NCBI GenBank assembly: GCA_031402435.1
Contig: JANNSJ010000015.1
Span: forward strand, 62,001-126,000
Length of the DNA: 64,000 nt
Direction: 5' to 3'
From: UBA11986 sp031402435
GTDB taxonomy: Bacteria > Bacteroidota > Ignavibacteria > UBA10030 > UBA6906
The position numbers and the translations under genes are program-made. Positions within the stretch are counted from its first letter, which is position 1, and each line of letters starts with the position of its first letter. Positions 43,896 through 52,237 of this stretch are shown one piece after another. The notes below the pieces were generated by a model. That model was not told where the DNA came from. It ran no database searches and saw only the letters and a program-made list of their open reading frames with translations.

Positions 43896-44279
43896 ATGGT
43901 GTTTCAAACAAGGCAATCAAATTTGGCGACGCGGAAGTCCACGGGGCAACTTGAAGCCCAGATTAGCGAAGCAATGGTGAAGTTCGAGCGAGAATATATG
44001 GGACGAGGACCGAATCGCACTCACACGTATATTCTCGACGAGATGGTTATTGTACGGCTGGAGGGCGTTCTGACGCCTGCTGAAATGCAACTGGCAAAAG
44101 ATCTTGCTGGTGTAAAACTGCTAAAAGAAGTTCGACAAATGCTTATCGAGAACTCAAAGGATATGCTGAAGCCTCTCATCAAGCAAATCATTAACCGCGA
44201 TGTTGTGAGCATGCACTCGGATATCAGCGCAAAGACGGGCGAACGCATCATCGTCTTCACACTTAAAGAAGATCCCTGA
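43896..44279 (+). CDS. DUF2294 protein, copy 1
   Basis: 127 residues from the ATG at 43896. The family pattern is clear: LEAQISEAMVKFEREYMGRGP at the N-terminus, the strand ILDEMVIVRLEGVLTPAEMQL and a C-terminal DISAKTGERIIVFTL. DUF2294 proteins are small, cytoplasmic and uncharacterised; they are often found with membrane or sodium-related stress genes. A second, more distant member lies at 44803. A candidate small-RNA gene separates the two. Confidence 0.85.
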   Translation: MVFQTRQSNLATRKSTGQLEAQISEAMVKFEREYMGRGPNRTHTYILDEMVIVRLEGVLTPAEMQLAKDLAGVKLLKEVRQMLIENSKDMLKPLIKQIINRDVVSMHSDISAKTGERIIVFTLKEDP

Positions 44280-44288
44280 GTCTTTGGC

Positions 44289-44317
44289 TTGACATTGGCT
44301 GGAACCTGTCGTATATT
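44289..44317 (+). promoter_or_regulatory. Near-consensus promoter of a candidate small RNA
   Basis: TTGACA (44289-44294), exactly 17 bases, TATATT (44312-44317), starting 10 bases after the DUF2294 stop codon. The next transcription signal downstream is a strong terminator at 44401-44444, with no coding frame in between. Confidence 0.7.
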
Positions 44318-44323
44318 GAGTGT

Positions 44324-44444
44324 GAAGCTTGTACATATTACATAGGTAGACGAGTCACGAAATAGTCCCTGCAGCGCAGTGGAGATTTGGTGAACGGTAG
44401 ACCAACATAAGTCATCGATAATGATGACGAGTGTTGGTTTTTTC
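44324..44444 (+). ncRNA. Candidate small RNA of about 120 nt
   Basis: Bounded by the promoter at 44289-44317 and the terminator at 44401-44444. It has no credible reading frame. It can form a small hairpin CTGC-AGC-GCAG near 44371 and ends in the double-stem terminator. It does not resemble SRP RNA, 6S RNA or tmRNA as far as can be judged by eye. An alternative is an attenuated leader for the operon that starts at 44803. Confidence 0.45.
44401..44444 (+). terminator. Strong two-part intrinsic terminator
   Basis: Outer stem ACCAACA / TGTTGGT (44401-44407 and 44432-44438), symmetric 3-base internal loop, inner stem GTCATC / GATGAC (44411-44416 and 44423-44428), 6-base loop, followed by TTTTT. 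Confidence 0.88.
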
Positions 44445-44802
44445 GTTTTATGGGGTCATAGTAGATGAGAAATTCACGGGAGAGCTTGTAGTGTCGCGTT
44501 CGATAGTTGGTGCGGAGGAAACTGTGATGGTTGGGAAGCACCAAGGTCCTCTAGTTTCCGTATACCGCCAGCTTTGATGCCAGGAACGTCATGCGTGGTT
44601 ACCACATTCTCATCGCGACAGACTCGGTGATCTACGATCTCGTTGTTGCTGGATTCGGGGGATTTTCTTTGATGCGTACGGTGCAGTCTTCGAGGCGTCG
44701 TTGAACTCGTTCCAACTACCGGAATCCCAGGCCATAAGGGACTGGGGCTTCTAGACGGCAGCCTGAAATCAACTTTCATAATCCTGTTTGGGAGGTTCAC
44801 CT
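44445..44802. other. Intergenic region before the stress operon
   Basis: 358 bases without a convincing gene; minus-strand frames here have no family resemblance or ribosome binding site. It should contain the promoter of the operon that starts at 44803, but no consensus was picked out. Confidence 0.4.
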
Positions 44803-45150
44803 ATGGTCAATGGTAGAGAAAGCTTTGCAGCCGGAGTCCATCTCATAGTAAAGAATTTCCTGCTCAATCATGTGGGAGAGAAGGCGAAAGATATAAGAAC
44901 AGAGATGACTGATGATTTAGTTGTGGTATTCATTCGGGACCTTCTTCCTCCTGTTGAGGAAAAGTTTCTAAAGGGAAATCGTGGAATCGAATTGTATCAC
45001 GAATTGCGAATGAAGTTGTTCCAACAGTCGGAACACATTTTGCGTGATCGTGTATCAGGATTTCTACAGAAGCGAATAAGGAAGATTCACTACATCCAGG
45101 GAACGCAGTCGAAAGATATGAATATTGTCATTTACTTTGAACCATCATGA
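44803..45150 (+). CDS. DUF2294 protein, copy 2
   Basis: 115 residues from the ATG at 44803, preceded by GGGAGGTTCACCT; a TTG 15 bases earlier would overlap that ribosome binding site. The pattern matches DUF2294: VIVKNFLLNHVGEKAKDIRT-like helix, DDLVVVFIRDLLPPVEEKFL and a C-terminal GTQSKDMNIVIYFEP strand. First gene of a tight plus-strand series (DUF2294, TraR/DksA-like, PGPGW-like, HtpX, baeRF, SPFH). Confidence 0.8.
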   Translation: MVNGRESFAAGVHLIVKNFLLNHVGEKAKDIRTEMTDDLVVVFIRDLLPPVEEKFLKGNRGIELYHELRMKLFQQSEHILRDRVSGFLQKRIRKIHYIQGTQSKDMNIVIYFEPS

Positions 45151-45166
45151 AGAAGAGGTAAATACA

Positions 45167-45622
45167 GTGCTGAGAAGACGAACATTCAAAGAAAATGCTT
45201 CAGAACACCATGTCAAGGATCAGAGGAGTATGAATGTCTCAGCCAATAAAGCCTATAATCATGAGGAGCTACGGCAGTTCAAAGAGATTCTCCTTGCGAT
45301 GAGAGTGAAGGCTCTCAATGATCTGTGCGATTTACAGGAGTCTGTGGAATCGTCGGGAGGAAATAAAGAATCCGTCCAGTCCCACAATCTTGGCTCGAGT
45401 TTCATGGAGCAATCGTTCGACTCAACAACGCGAGAGCAGACTGCCTTCTTGATGAGACGTCAGTCGAAACTCCTTGGATATCTTGATGCTGCACTGAAAC
45501 GCATCGACGAAACCAAGTATGGCATTTGTATCACTTGCAGAGGTCTAATTGAAAAAGGGAGGCTCGAGATCGTTCCGCACACACAACTCTGCATCGCGTG
45601 CAAAAACGGTTGGAAGATGTGA
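45167..45622 (+). CDS. TraR/DksA-type C4 zinc-finger protein
   Basis: 151 residues from a GTG at 45167 preceded by AAGAGGTAAATACA; an ATG at 45230 is an alternative. A coiled-coil N-terminal half (FKEILLAMRVKALNDLCDLQ) is followed by a four-cysteine finger: YGICITCRGLIEKGRLEIVP, then LCIACK, at the C-terminus. DksA/TraR proteins insert into the RNA polymerase secondary channel and retune transcription under stress (established for the family). Acidic tip residues of DksA are not clearly present, so the exact effect is uncertain. Overlaps the next gene. Confidence 0.88.
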   Translation: MLRRRTFKENASEHHVKDQRSMNVSANKAYNHEELRQFKEILLAMRVKALNDLCDLQESVESSGGNKESVQSHNLGSSFMEQSFDSTTREQTAFLMRRQSKLLGYLDAALKRIDETKYGICITCRGLIEKGRLEIVPHTQLCIACKNGWKM

Positions 45623-45885
45623 ACCGTCGATTGGAGTGGAATAAGGTGAGAACGCTGTGTAAGAAACTCGGATCGATTTTTGTGCTTGCGGTGGGTATAC
45701 TTCTCACTCTGCTGGGAGTAGCTGGATTGTTTCTACCAATCATTCCCGGATTTGTCCTCATCCTTGTCGGAGTTTGGATGATCGGCAAAGTATACAAGAG
45801 CCCTCTGCTTGACAGGATACTTGTATTTGCACAACGACAAAGAGAGCGTATGACAAAAACAACTTTCCGAAAGGAGAAAGACTGA
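45598..45885 (+). CDS. PGPGW-like two-helix membrane protein
   Basis: 95 residues from a GTG at 45598 that overlaps the zinc-finger gene by 25 bases; a GTG at 45619 is an equally possible start. Two membrane helices (SIFVLAVGILLTLLGVAGLF and FVLILVGVWMIGKVY) surround an IPGF turn, as in PGPGW-type small membrane proteins. The basic tail (RQRERMTKTTFRKEKD) should be cytoplasmic. Function unknown. htpX follows 3 bases later. Confidence 0.7.
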   Translation: MQKRLEDVNRRLEWNKVRTLCKKLGSIFVLAVGILLTLLGVAGLFLPIIPGFVLILVGVWMIGKVYKSPLLDRILVFAQRQRERMTKTTFRKEKD

Positions 45886-45888
45886 GCA

Positions 45889-46779
45889 ATGAACACAATG
45901 AAGATTGTCTTCTTAACGGCGACACTCACGGTGCTACTCGTTGTCGTCGGCAACTTGCTCGGCGGAGAGAGTGGCATGATAGTGGCGTTCCTATTTGCGG
46001 TTGTCATGAACTTCGGAACGTACTGGTTCAGCGATAAGATCGTTCTGCGGATGTACGGAGCGCGTGAGATCAAGCCGCCCGACAACCCAGTCTTGTTCCA
46101 GACAACCCAGGAGCTTGCTGGCAGCGCAGGTCTTCCAATGCCCAGGCTCTACCTTATCAAGGGCGATCAACCCAACGCGTTTGCGACGGGACGGAACCCC
46201 AGCCACGGAGCCGTTGCCGTCACTGTAGGCATTACGCGCCTGCTCTCACGGGAGGAAATTCGTGGGGTGATTGCACACGAGCTGGCCCACATCAAGCATC
46301 GGGATACTCTTATCGGGGCACTTGCTGCAACATTTGCCGGTGCAATTAGCATGCTGGCAAGCATAGCCCAATGGGCGATGATCTTTGGCGGCGGGAGGAG
46401 TTCGGATGATCGTGGTGCGGGGAGCCACCCGGTTGCCGCCATTGCCATGATGATTATAGCGCCCACTGCTGCAATGATGATCCAGATGGCAATTTCCCGA
46501 TCAAGAGAGTTCCTCGCAGACCATGGCGGTGCACAGATGGCGGGCAACCCCCTGCCGCTCGCAAATGCACTACGCAAGCTACACCTAAAGAGCGAACAGA
46601 TCCCGATGGACGCTTCGCCTGCTACTGCTCACCTGTTCATTGTCAATCCACTTCATGGCGGTGGCGTGATGAAACTGTTCAGCACTCATCCGCCGATAGA
46701 AGAACGTGTGGCGCGGCTGGAGGCTATGGTCTATGGCGAGAACAGTAGATGGGTGTTTCATCAGCAACAGTACAGGTAG
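45889..46779 (+). CDS. htpX: HtpX membrane zinc metalloprotease
   Basis: 296 residues. M48-family protease of the inner membrane that degrades misfolded membrane proteins alongside FtsH (family knowledge). Visible features are two N-terminal membrane helices, NAFATGRNPSHGAVAVT, the zinc site HELAH (~130-134) with the third ligand Glu in SREFLADHGGAQM, and two further helices (AAMMIQMAISR and the preceding AIAMMIIAPTA). Length and order are normal. It lies 3 bases after the PGPGW-like gene and 28 before the baeRF gene. Confidence 0.95.
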   Translation: MNTMKIVFLTATLTVLLVVVGNLLGGESGMIVAFLFAVVMNFGTYWFSDKIVLRMYGAREIKPPDNPVLFQTTQELAGSAGLPMPRLYLIKGDQPNAFATGRNPSHGAVAVTVGITRLLSREEIRGVIAHELAHIKHRDTLIGALAATFAGAISMLASIAQWAMIFGGGRSSDDRGAGSHPVAAIAMMIIAPTAAMMIQMAISRSREFLADHGGAQMAGNPLPLANALRKLHLKSEQIPMDASPATAHLFIVNPLHGGGVMKLFSTHPPIEERVARLEAMVYGENSRWVFHQQQYR

Positions 46780-46807
46780 TCTCATGTTGTAGAAAGGAGA
46801 ATAACGA

Positions 46808-47908
46808 ATGGAACTCAAGGAACTACAAGAACACATACGCACGCTGGTCACACTCGAAGAAACAGAAGCGCCGGTGATCAGCGTCTACATCAATCTCCAG
46901 AAAAACGCCGCAGAGTTGCGGGAATTCACCAAGCATCGAGTGACTTTGCTTAAGGAAAGCCTTCCGCAAGACCAACTCTCTCACTTCCAGCGAGCAATGG
47001 AGCGCATTGGTCGCTACGTGGCGGAGGAATTGGACAAGACGGCGCAGGGTGCGGCGATATTTGCCCGCGACGGAACAAGCCCATTCTTTCTTGCACTCCA
47101 ATTCAAGGTTTCACTTCCCAACATGATTGCTGTTGGCCCCTATCCCAACGTCTATCACTTGGTTGAGATGAAAGATACATATCATCGGTACGTGGTAGTC
47201 GTCATGAACGACAAAGGTGCACGCATATTGGAAGTGAATCTCGGGGAGGTAACGAAACAGCTCTGGACTGCTCAGCCCAAGCTCCGTGAACATATTGGTC
47301 AGACGTGGACGAGACAGCAGTACCAGCACCGTGGTGGCCCTGAGGGGAAGACATTTATGCAGGAAGAGATCAAGGTGCTCGACCGTGTGATGTCGGCTGG
47401 AGGCCATACACATCTCATACTGGCGGGTGAATCGGCGTGGCAGTTGCGGAACGCACTCCCACATCATCTCTCTGCCAAGTTCGTCGACGTAGTGGACATA
47501 TCCCGTCGGGCCAACGTTCAAGATATTGTCACGAGAGCAATCGCTGCGTTTGTGGAAAAGGAAGAGCAGGAGTCACTGGAAGTGGTTGACCGACTCGTTC
47601 GGGAGATCAAGACAGACGGCCTTGCAGTGGCTGGTGCAGAGGACACACTGGAAGCCCTGCAGTTTGGTGCTGCTGACGTTCTCGTGATGGCTCAATCGTT
47701 CGACCCGGAATTCCATATGAAGGGAAAGATGGTGAAACTCGCCGAACAACATCGCTGTAAGATTGAAACCGTCGCTCAGAGCGAGGCGCTGGATCGGCTT
47801 GGCGGCGTGGGATGCCTGCTGCGGTATCGGACGTCGTTCCCGGAAAACAGTTCATTGCACCAATACGATGGTGATAGAATCACTCTTCGCACTTTCACCG
47901 GAGAGTGA
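46808..47908 (+). CDS. baeRF-family (eRF1-like) protein
   Basis: 366 residues. The start follows AGAAAGGAGAATAACG. The N-terminal domain (PVISVYINLQKN, YHRYVVVVMNDKGARILEVN), the middle domain (HRGGPEGKTFMQEEIKVLDR, HLILAGESAWQLRNALP) and the C-terminal L7Ae-like domain (VAGAEDTLEALQFGAADVLV) follow the three-part layout of bacterial/archaeal eRF1 (baeRF) proteins, probably of the baeRF10 group. These are proposed to act on stalled ribosomes or peptidyl-tRNA; no GGQ motif is visible, which is usual for many baeRFs. Its place between htpX and an SPFH gene suggests a joint translation/membrane quality-control role (inference). Confidence 0.82.
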   Translation: MELKELQEHIRTLVTLEETEAPVISVYINLQKNAAELREFTKHRVTLLKESLPQDQLSHFQRAMERIGRYVAEELDKTAQGAAIFARDGTSPFFLALQFKVSLPNMIAVGPYPNVYHLVEMKDTYHRYVVVVMNDKGARILEVNLGEVTKQLWTAQPKLREHIGQTWTRQQYQHRGGPEGKTFMQEEIKVLDRVMSAGGHTHLILAGESAWQLRNALPHHLSAKFVDVVDISRRANVQDIVTRAIAAFVEKEEQESLEVVDRLVREIKTDGLAVAGAEDTLEALQFGAADVLVMAQSFDPEFHMKGKMVKLAEQHRCKIETVAQSEALDRLGGVGCLLRYRTSFPENSSLHQYDGDRITLRTFTGE

Positions 47909-48001
47909 AGTCATCGACCGGACCAACAGCCTGTTAGACTGGGGCTGGCAGTCGCCACTCCAGAAACTATGCGTACACGCTTATTCAAAAAGGAGTTCAT
48001 C

Positions 48002-48892
48002 ATGTTATTCATCTTATCGGTACTCATTACCATTGCGGCCTTCTTCGTATGGCGTAGTGCCACAAAAAAGGTGCGGCAAAACAACATCGCATTCCGCCCC
48101 GTTGCAAGAGGCAGCATTCTGGCTGCGGGCGTGTTTGGAACTCTTGCCTTGCTCCAGTGCTTCACGCAAATCCCTGCGGGGCACGTCGGTGTGGTGGATT
48201 TCTTCGGCGTTGTGTCAGACAACACTCTTCGGGCCGGCATCAATCCAGTAAATCCGCTGGCGAACGTCATCAAGTATTCCATCCAGACGCAGGAGCACAA
48301 AGAAGTGATGCAAGTGCTCTCACGTGAAGGACTCACCATCGGCCTGGAGGTCAGCGCTCTCTACAGACTGAACCCCGACTCTGCGGCTCGCGTGTATAAA
48401 ACTGTTGCTGGTGGCGATTACGAGACCATCATCCTTATCCCACAATTCCGATCCATCAGCCGCGCCGTGGCCGCAAGTTTCCAGGCCAGCGCGTTGTATT
48501 CAACTGAACGGGAGCGGCTCGGTTCATCGATTCAGGAAGAGCTTGCAAAGACCGTTGCCCCCCGGGGTGTCACTATTGAGAATACCCCAATCCGCAACGT
48601 CGCTCTCCCGACACAACTCACCGAAGCAATAGAGCAGAAACAGCGTGCCGATCAGGAAAGCCAGCGCATGGAGTTCATCCTCACAAAGGAGAAACAGGAA
48701 GCAGATCGGAAACGGATTGAAGCAAAGGGTATCGCCGACTTCCAGACAATTGTTGCAGCGGGCATCAGCGAACAACTGCTGCGCTGGAAAGGCATCGAAG
48801 CAACAGAAAAAATTGCAAATTCACCGAACACCAAGGTGATCATCGTTGGTGCGGGAAAAGATGGTTTGCCTGTAATCTTTGATACGAAATGA
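48002..48892 (+). CDS. SPFH/prohibitin-like membrane protein
   Basis: 296 residues from the ATG at 48002, which follows AAAAAGGAGTTCATC. One or two N-terminal membrane helices (MLFILSVLITIAAFFVW and GSILAAGVFGTLALLQCF), then an SPFH/Band-7 domain (IPAGHVGVVDFFGVVSDNTL, LTIGLEVSALYRLNP) and a long helical region (KQRADQESQRMEFILTKEKQ). It ends in NTKVIIVGAGKDGLPVIFDTK-like sequence as in mitochondrial prohibitins. Forms large ring assemblies that scaffold membrane proteases. Follows htpX and baeRF in the same direction. Confidence 0.92.
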   Translation: MLFILSVLITIAAFFVWRSATKKVRQNNIAFRPVARGSILAAGVFGTLALLQCFTQIPAGHVGVVDFFGVVSDNTLRAGINPVNPLANVIKYSIQTQEHKEVMQVLSREGLTIGLEVSALYRLNPDSAARVYKTVAGGDYETIILIPQFRSISRAVAASFQASALYSTERERLGSSIQEELAKTVAPRGVTIENTPIRNVALPTQLTEAIEQKQRADQESQRMEFILTKEKQEADRKRIEAKGIADFQTIVAAGISEQLLRWKGIEATEKIANSPNTKVIIVGAGKDGLPVIFDTK

Positions 48893-48958
48893 CACGAATT
48901 TGTAGACCCGCTTTGCATCATAACTCCAAACAACACAAACAATAACAATCACGCTACC

Positions 48959-49657
48959 ATGAAAACACTCACAACAATCGTTCTGACTGTAAGCACAAGC
49001 TTACTCATTGCATCATGCGGACAACAATCCGATAAAGATGCCTCACAAAAAACACACTCCACCACAGAGCATCAACAAGTCGTCATCAATACGCCCGATG
49101 ATGCATTGGGTGAAATGAAAAACGGCAATAAACGCTTCTTGGGAGGAGCACTGATAAACACCGATTACAAAAGTCAGATTGAAGCCACAAAATCTGACCA
49201 GCATCCACATACGCTGATATTGTCCTGTCTTGACTCACGTATTCCTCCTGAAATAATTTTTGACCAGGGCATCGGAAATATCTTTGTTGCCAGGGTTGCC
49301 GGAAATGTTGAAGACCTGAATATTTTGGGCAGCATGGAATTTGCAACAAAAGTGAAGGGCACAAAACTTATTGTGGTGATGGGACATAACAACTGCGGAG
49401 CGGTGAAAGGTACTCTTGACAATGCAGACTTAGGCAACCTCACCCAGCTGGTGAATCAAATCAAGCCGGCAATTATGGGAGACAAATCCAACCCGGCGCA
49501 GATGCTTGATGAAACGGCAAAAAATAATGTGAAAATGACAATGGCTGATATTCTGAATAAGAGCAGCGTAATCAGCGAACTTGTCAAGGAGAAAAAGGTG
49601 AACATTGTTGGTGCATATTACGATCTGATGTCAGGACAAGTGAGTTTTATGGAGTGA
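48959..49657 (+). CDS. Exported beta-class carbonic anhydrase (lipoprotein)
   Basis: 232 residues. Lipoprotein signal (MKTLTTIVLTVSTSLLIAS then Cys), so the enzyme acts outside the cytoplasm. Beta-carbonic anhydrase zinc site: Cys and the Asp/Arg dyad in LSCLDSRIPPE (~89-99), then His and Cys in MGHNNCGAV (~141-149). It interconverts CO2 and bicarbonate. DNA is more A+T-rich than its neighbours, hinting at transfer. A terminator follows. A bicarbonate transporter pair (SbtA/SbtB) lies 1.6 kb downstream, giving a likely functional link. Confidence 0.92.
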   Translation: MKTLTTIVLTVSTSLLIASCGQQSDKDASQKTHSTTEHQQVVINTPDDALGEMKNGNKRFLGGALINTDYKSQIEATKSDQHPHTLILSCLDSRIPPEIIFDQGIGNIFVARVAGNVEDLNILGSMEFATKVKGTKLIVVMGHNNCGAVKGTLDNADLGNLTQLVNQIKPAIMGDKSNPAQMLDETAKNNVKMTMADILNKSSVISELVKEKKVNIVGAYYDLMSGQVSFME

Positions 49658-49673
49658 GCTGAATATCCCTAAA

Positions 49674-49721
49674 TCCCCTCTCCCTGCGCGCAACCTTTCG
49701 CACAGAGGGGACTTTTGTTTT
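49674..49721 (+). terminator. Intrinsic terminator after carbonic anhydrase
   Basis: Stem TCCCCTCT / AGAGGGGA (49674-49681 and 49704-49711) with a 22-base loop, followed by CTTTTGTTTT. Confidence 0.75.
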
Positions 49722-49770
49722 GCATAATGTCTGTTAAGAGTACATTTCAAAAAAAGAAAGGAAGAACACC

Positions 49771-50073
49771 ATGCCCGTGAAACCAAGTGACAAGGAAGAA
49801 GAGTACTTCGCACGACAGGAGATGGAGAAAAGAAAACAGATGGAAGAGGAAAAACACAAGAAGCTTGCAGAGGAGGAAAAGAAGAGACTCAAGGAACTCC
49901 ACTACATGTGCTGTCCGAAATGCGGCATGCAGCTGAGCGAGGTCGAGTATAAAGGAATAAACATCGACAAGTGTTTTCAATGTGATGGTGTGTGGCTTGA
50001 TGCGGGAGAGATGGAAGCAATATCAAAGCTCGAAAAGACGGCGCTCGCCAAAATGTTCAGCGTCTTCAGATAA
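49771..50073 (+). CDS. TFIIB-type zinc-ribbon protein
   Basis: 100 residues. The N-terminal half is a charged helix (EEEYFARQEMEKRKQMEEEK); the C-terminal half is a zinc ribbon of the zf-TFIIB type with two CxxC pairs: CCPKCGMQL and KCFQCDGVWLDAGEMEAI. The GVWLDAGE block is characteristic. Such small proteins are widespread and may bind nucleic acid; no role is established. Start after AAAGAAAGGAAGAACACC. Confidence 0.88.
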   Translation: MPVKPSDKEEEYFARQEMEKRKQMEEEKHKKLAEEEKKRLKELHYMCCPKCGMQLSEVEYKGINIDKCFQCDGVWLDAGEMEAISKLEKTALAKMFSVFR

Positions 50074-50175
50074 TGAAAGCACAAGAGAACGAGGGATTTG
50101 TAGCAGCTAAATATTCACGATAGCTACAGACACACTCAATCTACTCAACAAGGTTGGATTCCTATAAAGGAGAAG

Positions 50176-51044
50176 TTGCACAAGATCGTCTGCTCATCAT
50201 GGTTTCAGAATTTCATTATTGGAGTTTTTCTCTTTGCCGTGTAATCGTCGGGCTTGAAACTTCAGCATCCATGATGGAACAGTATGGGGCTGTCCTTAAG
50301 GCTCTCGACAAGGTTGTTCTCTCCATTTGTGTTCTGGAGATCGTCAAGAAGATGGGTGCGCAGGGAAATCGCCCGTGACTCTATTTTCGCAACCCGTGGA
50401 ATGTCTTTGACTTCGTCATTGTCGCAGTCTGCTTGCTGCCGCTTAACTCGCAGTTCGTCGCTGTTCTGCGCCTTGCGCGTATTCTTCGTGTCCTCAGACT
50501 CGTGACTGTGTTGCCTCGCTTACAGATCTTGTCGGCGCATTGCTGAAAAGTATTCCGTCGATGGGCTACATCAGCATGCTCCTCTTTCTGCACTTCTATG
50601 TCTACGCCGTGATGGCAACATTCATCTTCGGAAAGAACGACCCGCTTCATTTCGGGTCGCTTGGCGCGTCGCTACTCACGCTTTTCCAGGTTGTAACGCT
50701 GGAAGGCTGGGTTGAAGTCATGCGCATACAAATGGTGGGCTCGGCGCAGTGTGGGTACGAAGGGATGGCACATCTGACCGCGCATTCGCAAGCGTTTCCC
50801 TGTCGGTGCGCCTCTGTTTTTCATCTCGTTCATCGTCATCGGCGGGATGATCATTCTCAATCTTTTCATCGGTGTGATCATGAATAGCATGCAAGAGAGC
50901 CAGGCAGAAGTCGGCGCATTAGTGAAGAAAGGAGAAGGCGTCGCATCCGGTACCGGTGAAGACATTGCGGCTGTTGAACACCAACTCGACGAATTGAAAA
51001 GACAGCTTGCAGTGTTGCGTCACCGGCTTGGAGAGAGCATGTGA
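50176..51044 (+). pseudogene. Broken second NaChBac-type channel gene
   Basis: Covers nearly the whole length of the intact channel at 30783-31628: WFQNFIIGVFLFAV, IVGLETSASMMEQYG, NPWNVFDFVIVAVCLLP, VLRLARILRVLRLVTVLPRL, ALLKSIPSMGYISMLLFLHF, pore TLEGWVE and S6 MIILNLFIGVIMNSMQES. The frame is lost near 50241. A tryptophan codon has become TGA at 50376-50378, one base is missing near 50531 and another shift lies near 50790. With four separate lesions it is a genuine pseudogene. Confidence 0.92.
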
Positions 51045-51237
51045 GTTTTTCCTTGCTATCCAGTTGGTTCCTTCATCGGAAGAGAATGCCACCAGACGTT
51101 AGCTGCCACCGCACGTAAGGATAGATAATTTTCCAATGAACAGACTCGATGGCATCAATGGACGACATCCATCCTTTGACCGCAAACACCAGACGTAGAA
51201 AGGCTACGAGCGTCAATCATAGTAAAGGAAAAGCACA

Positions 51238-52233
51238 TTGGCAGATCTTTTAGGAAACGCTGCGACAAACCTGACTTCACCGATGATACTATTTTTTCTC
51301 CTCGGGATCATTGGGGCGTTCGTGAAATCAGATCTCCTGATACCGGAATCCATAACGAAGGCACTCTCGATTTACCTTATGATGGCGATCGGGTTCAAAG
51401 GAGGAGCCGAATTTTCCGTCACGGGTATCACGGCAGCGACTGTATCGGCAGTTGGCGCAACACTCGCGCTCGGATTGGTCATACCGATTGTTGCGTTCGG
51501 ATTGCTGCGCAAGCTGGGACGACTCGACCCTACAAACGCTGGGGCTATCGCTGCTCACTACGGCTCCTGCAGCGTGGTCACGTTCGTCACGGCAGCCACG
51601 TTTCTTGAACGGGCAGGTGTCCCCTTCGATGGATTCATGGTCGGACTAATGGCTCTGATGGAATCGCCTGGAATCTTCATGTCCCTCTTGCTGGTCCGAT
51701 GGAGTTTGCACGAGAACAACGGGGAAGGAAAACAGGAACTGAGGGAGATTGCGAAAGAAACGCTGGTGAATCCGAGCATCTTTCTGCTCTTTGGAAGTCT
51801 GCTCGTTGGCTATGCGACGGGCCACCGTGGCGCCGAACTGACCGCGCCGTTTTTCGTGGCTCCATTTTATGGCGTTCTTTGTTTCTTTCTTCTGGAGATG
51901 GGAATCATGACCGGCAAACGCATAGGTGATTTCAAGAAAGTAGGGTTTCGCCTTGCAACTTTTGCCGTGCTCATCCCGACGATGAGCGCGATTCTGAGCG
52001 CCTTCACCGGTGCGTTCATTGGGCTGAGCATTGGCAGTACGCTCTTGCTGGTGGTTCTGTCAGCGAGCGCTTCCTATATCGCGGCTCCTGCCGCCATTCG
52101 CATGGCGCTCCCGACGGCGAACCCCGCGTACTATATCACGATGTCGCTTGGAATCACTTTCCCCCTCAATATTCTTGTGGGAATGCCGCTGTATTATTCC
52201 CTTACAGAATGGTGTGTAAACTTATTCCGGTGA
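51238..52233 (+). CDS. sbtA: SbtA-type sodium-dependent bicarbonate transporter
   Basis: 331 residues from a TTG at 51238 with AAAGGAAA as ribosome binding site; no better start exists. About ten membrane helices. Family signatures: FLLGIIGAFVKSDLLIPESI at the start, LSIYLMMAIGFKGGAEF, AIAAHYGSCSVVTFVTA (the conserved HYGS(C/V)S block), ALMESPGIFMSLLL, and ASYIAAPAAIRMALPTANPA near the end. SbtA takes up bicarbonate with sodium (known from cyanobacteria). It is followed 4 bases later by its PII-like regulator gene. Together with the exported carbonic anhydrase upstream it makes a CO2/bicarbonate uptake module. Confidence 0.92.
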   Translation: MADLLGNAATNLTSPMILFFLLGIIGAFVKSDLLIPESITKALSIYLMMAIGFKGGAEFSVTGITAATVSAVGATLALGLVIPIVAFGLLRKLGRLDPTNAGAIAAHYGSCSVVTFVTAATFLERAGVPFDGFMVGLMALMESPGIFMSLLLVRWSLHENNGEGKQELREIAKETLVNPSIFLLFGSLLVGYATGHRGAELTAPFFVAPFYGVLCFFLLEMGIMTGKRIGDFKKVGFRLATFAVLIPTMSAILSAFTGAFIGLSIGSTLLLVVLSASASYIAAPAAIRMALPTANPAYYITMSLGITFPLNILVGMPLYYSLTEWCVNLFR

Positions 52234-52237
52234 GACA

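Noticed and set aside
44474..44800. Minus-strand frame of 108 codons before the stress operon
   Set aside because: Proline/serine-rich, no ribosome binding site, no recognisable domain; treated as noncoding.
50540..50887. Separate 115-residue membrane protein at the channel pseudogene
   Set aside because: It is only the pore segment of the broken channel gene, read until the next frameshift.
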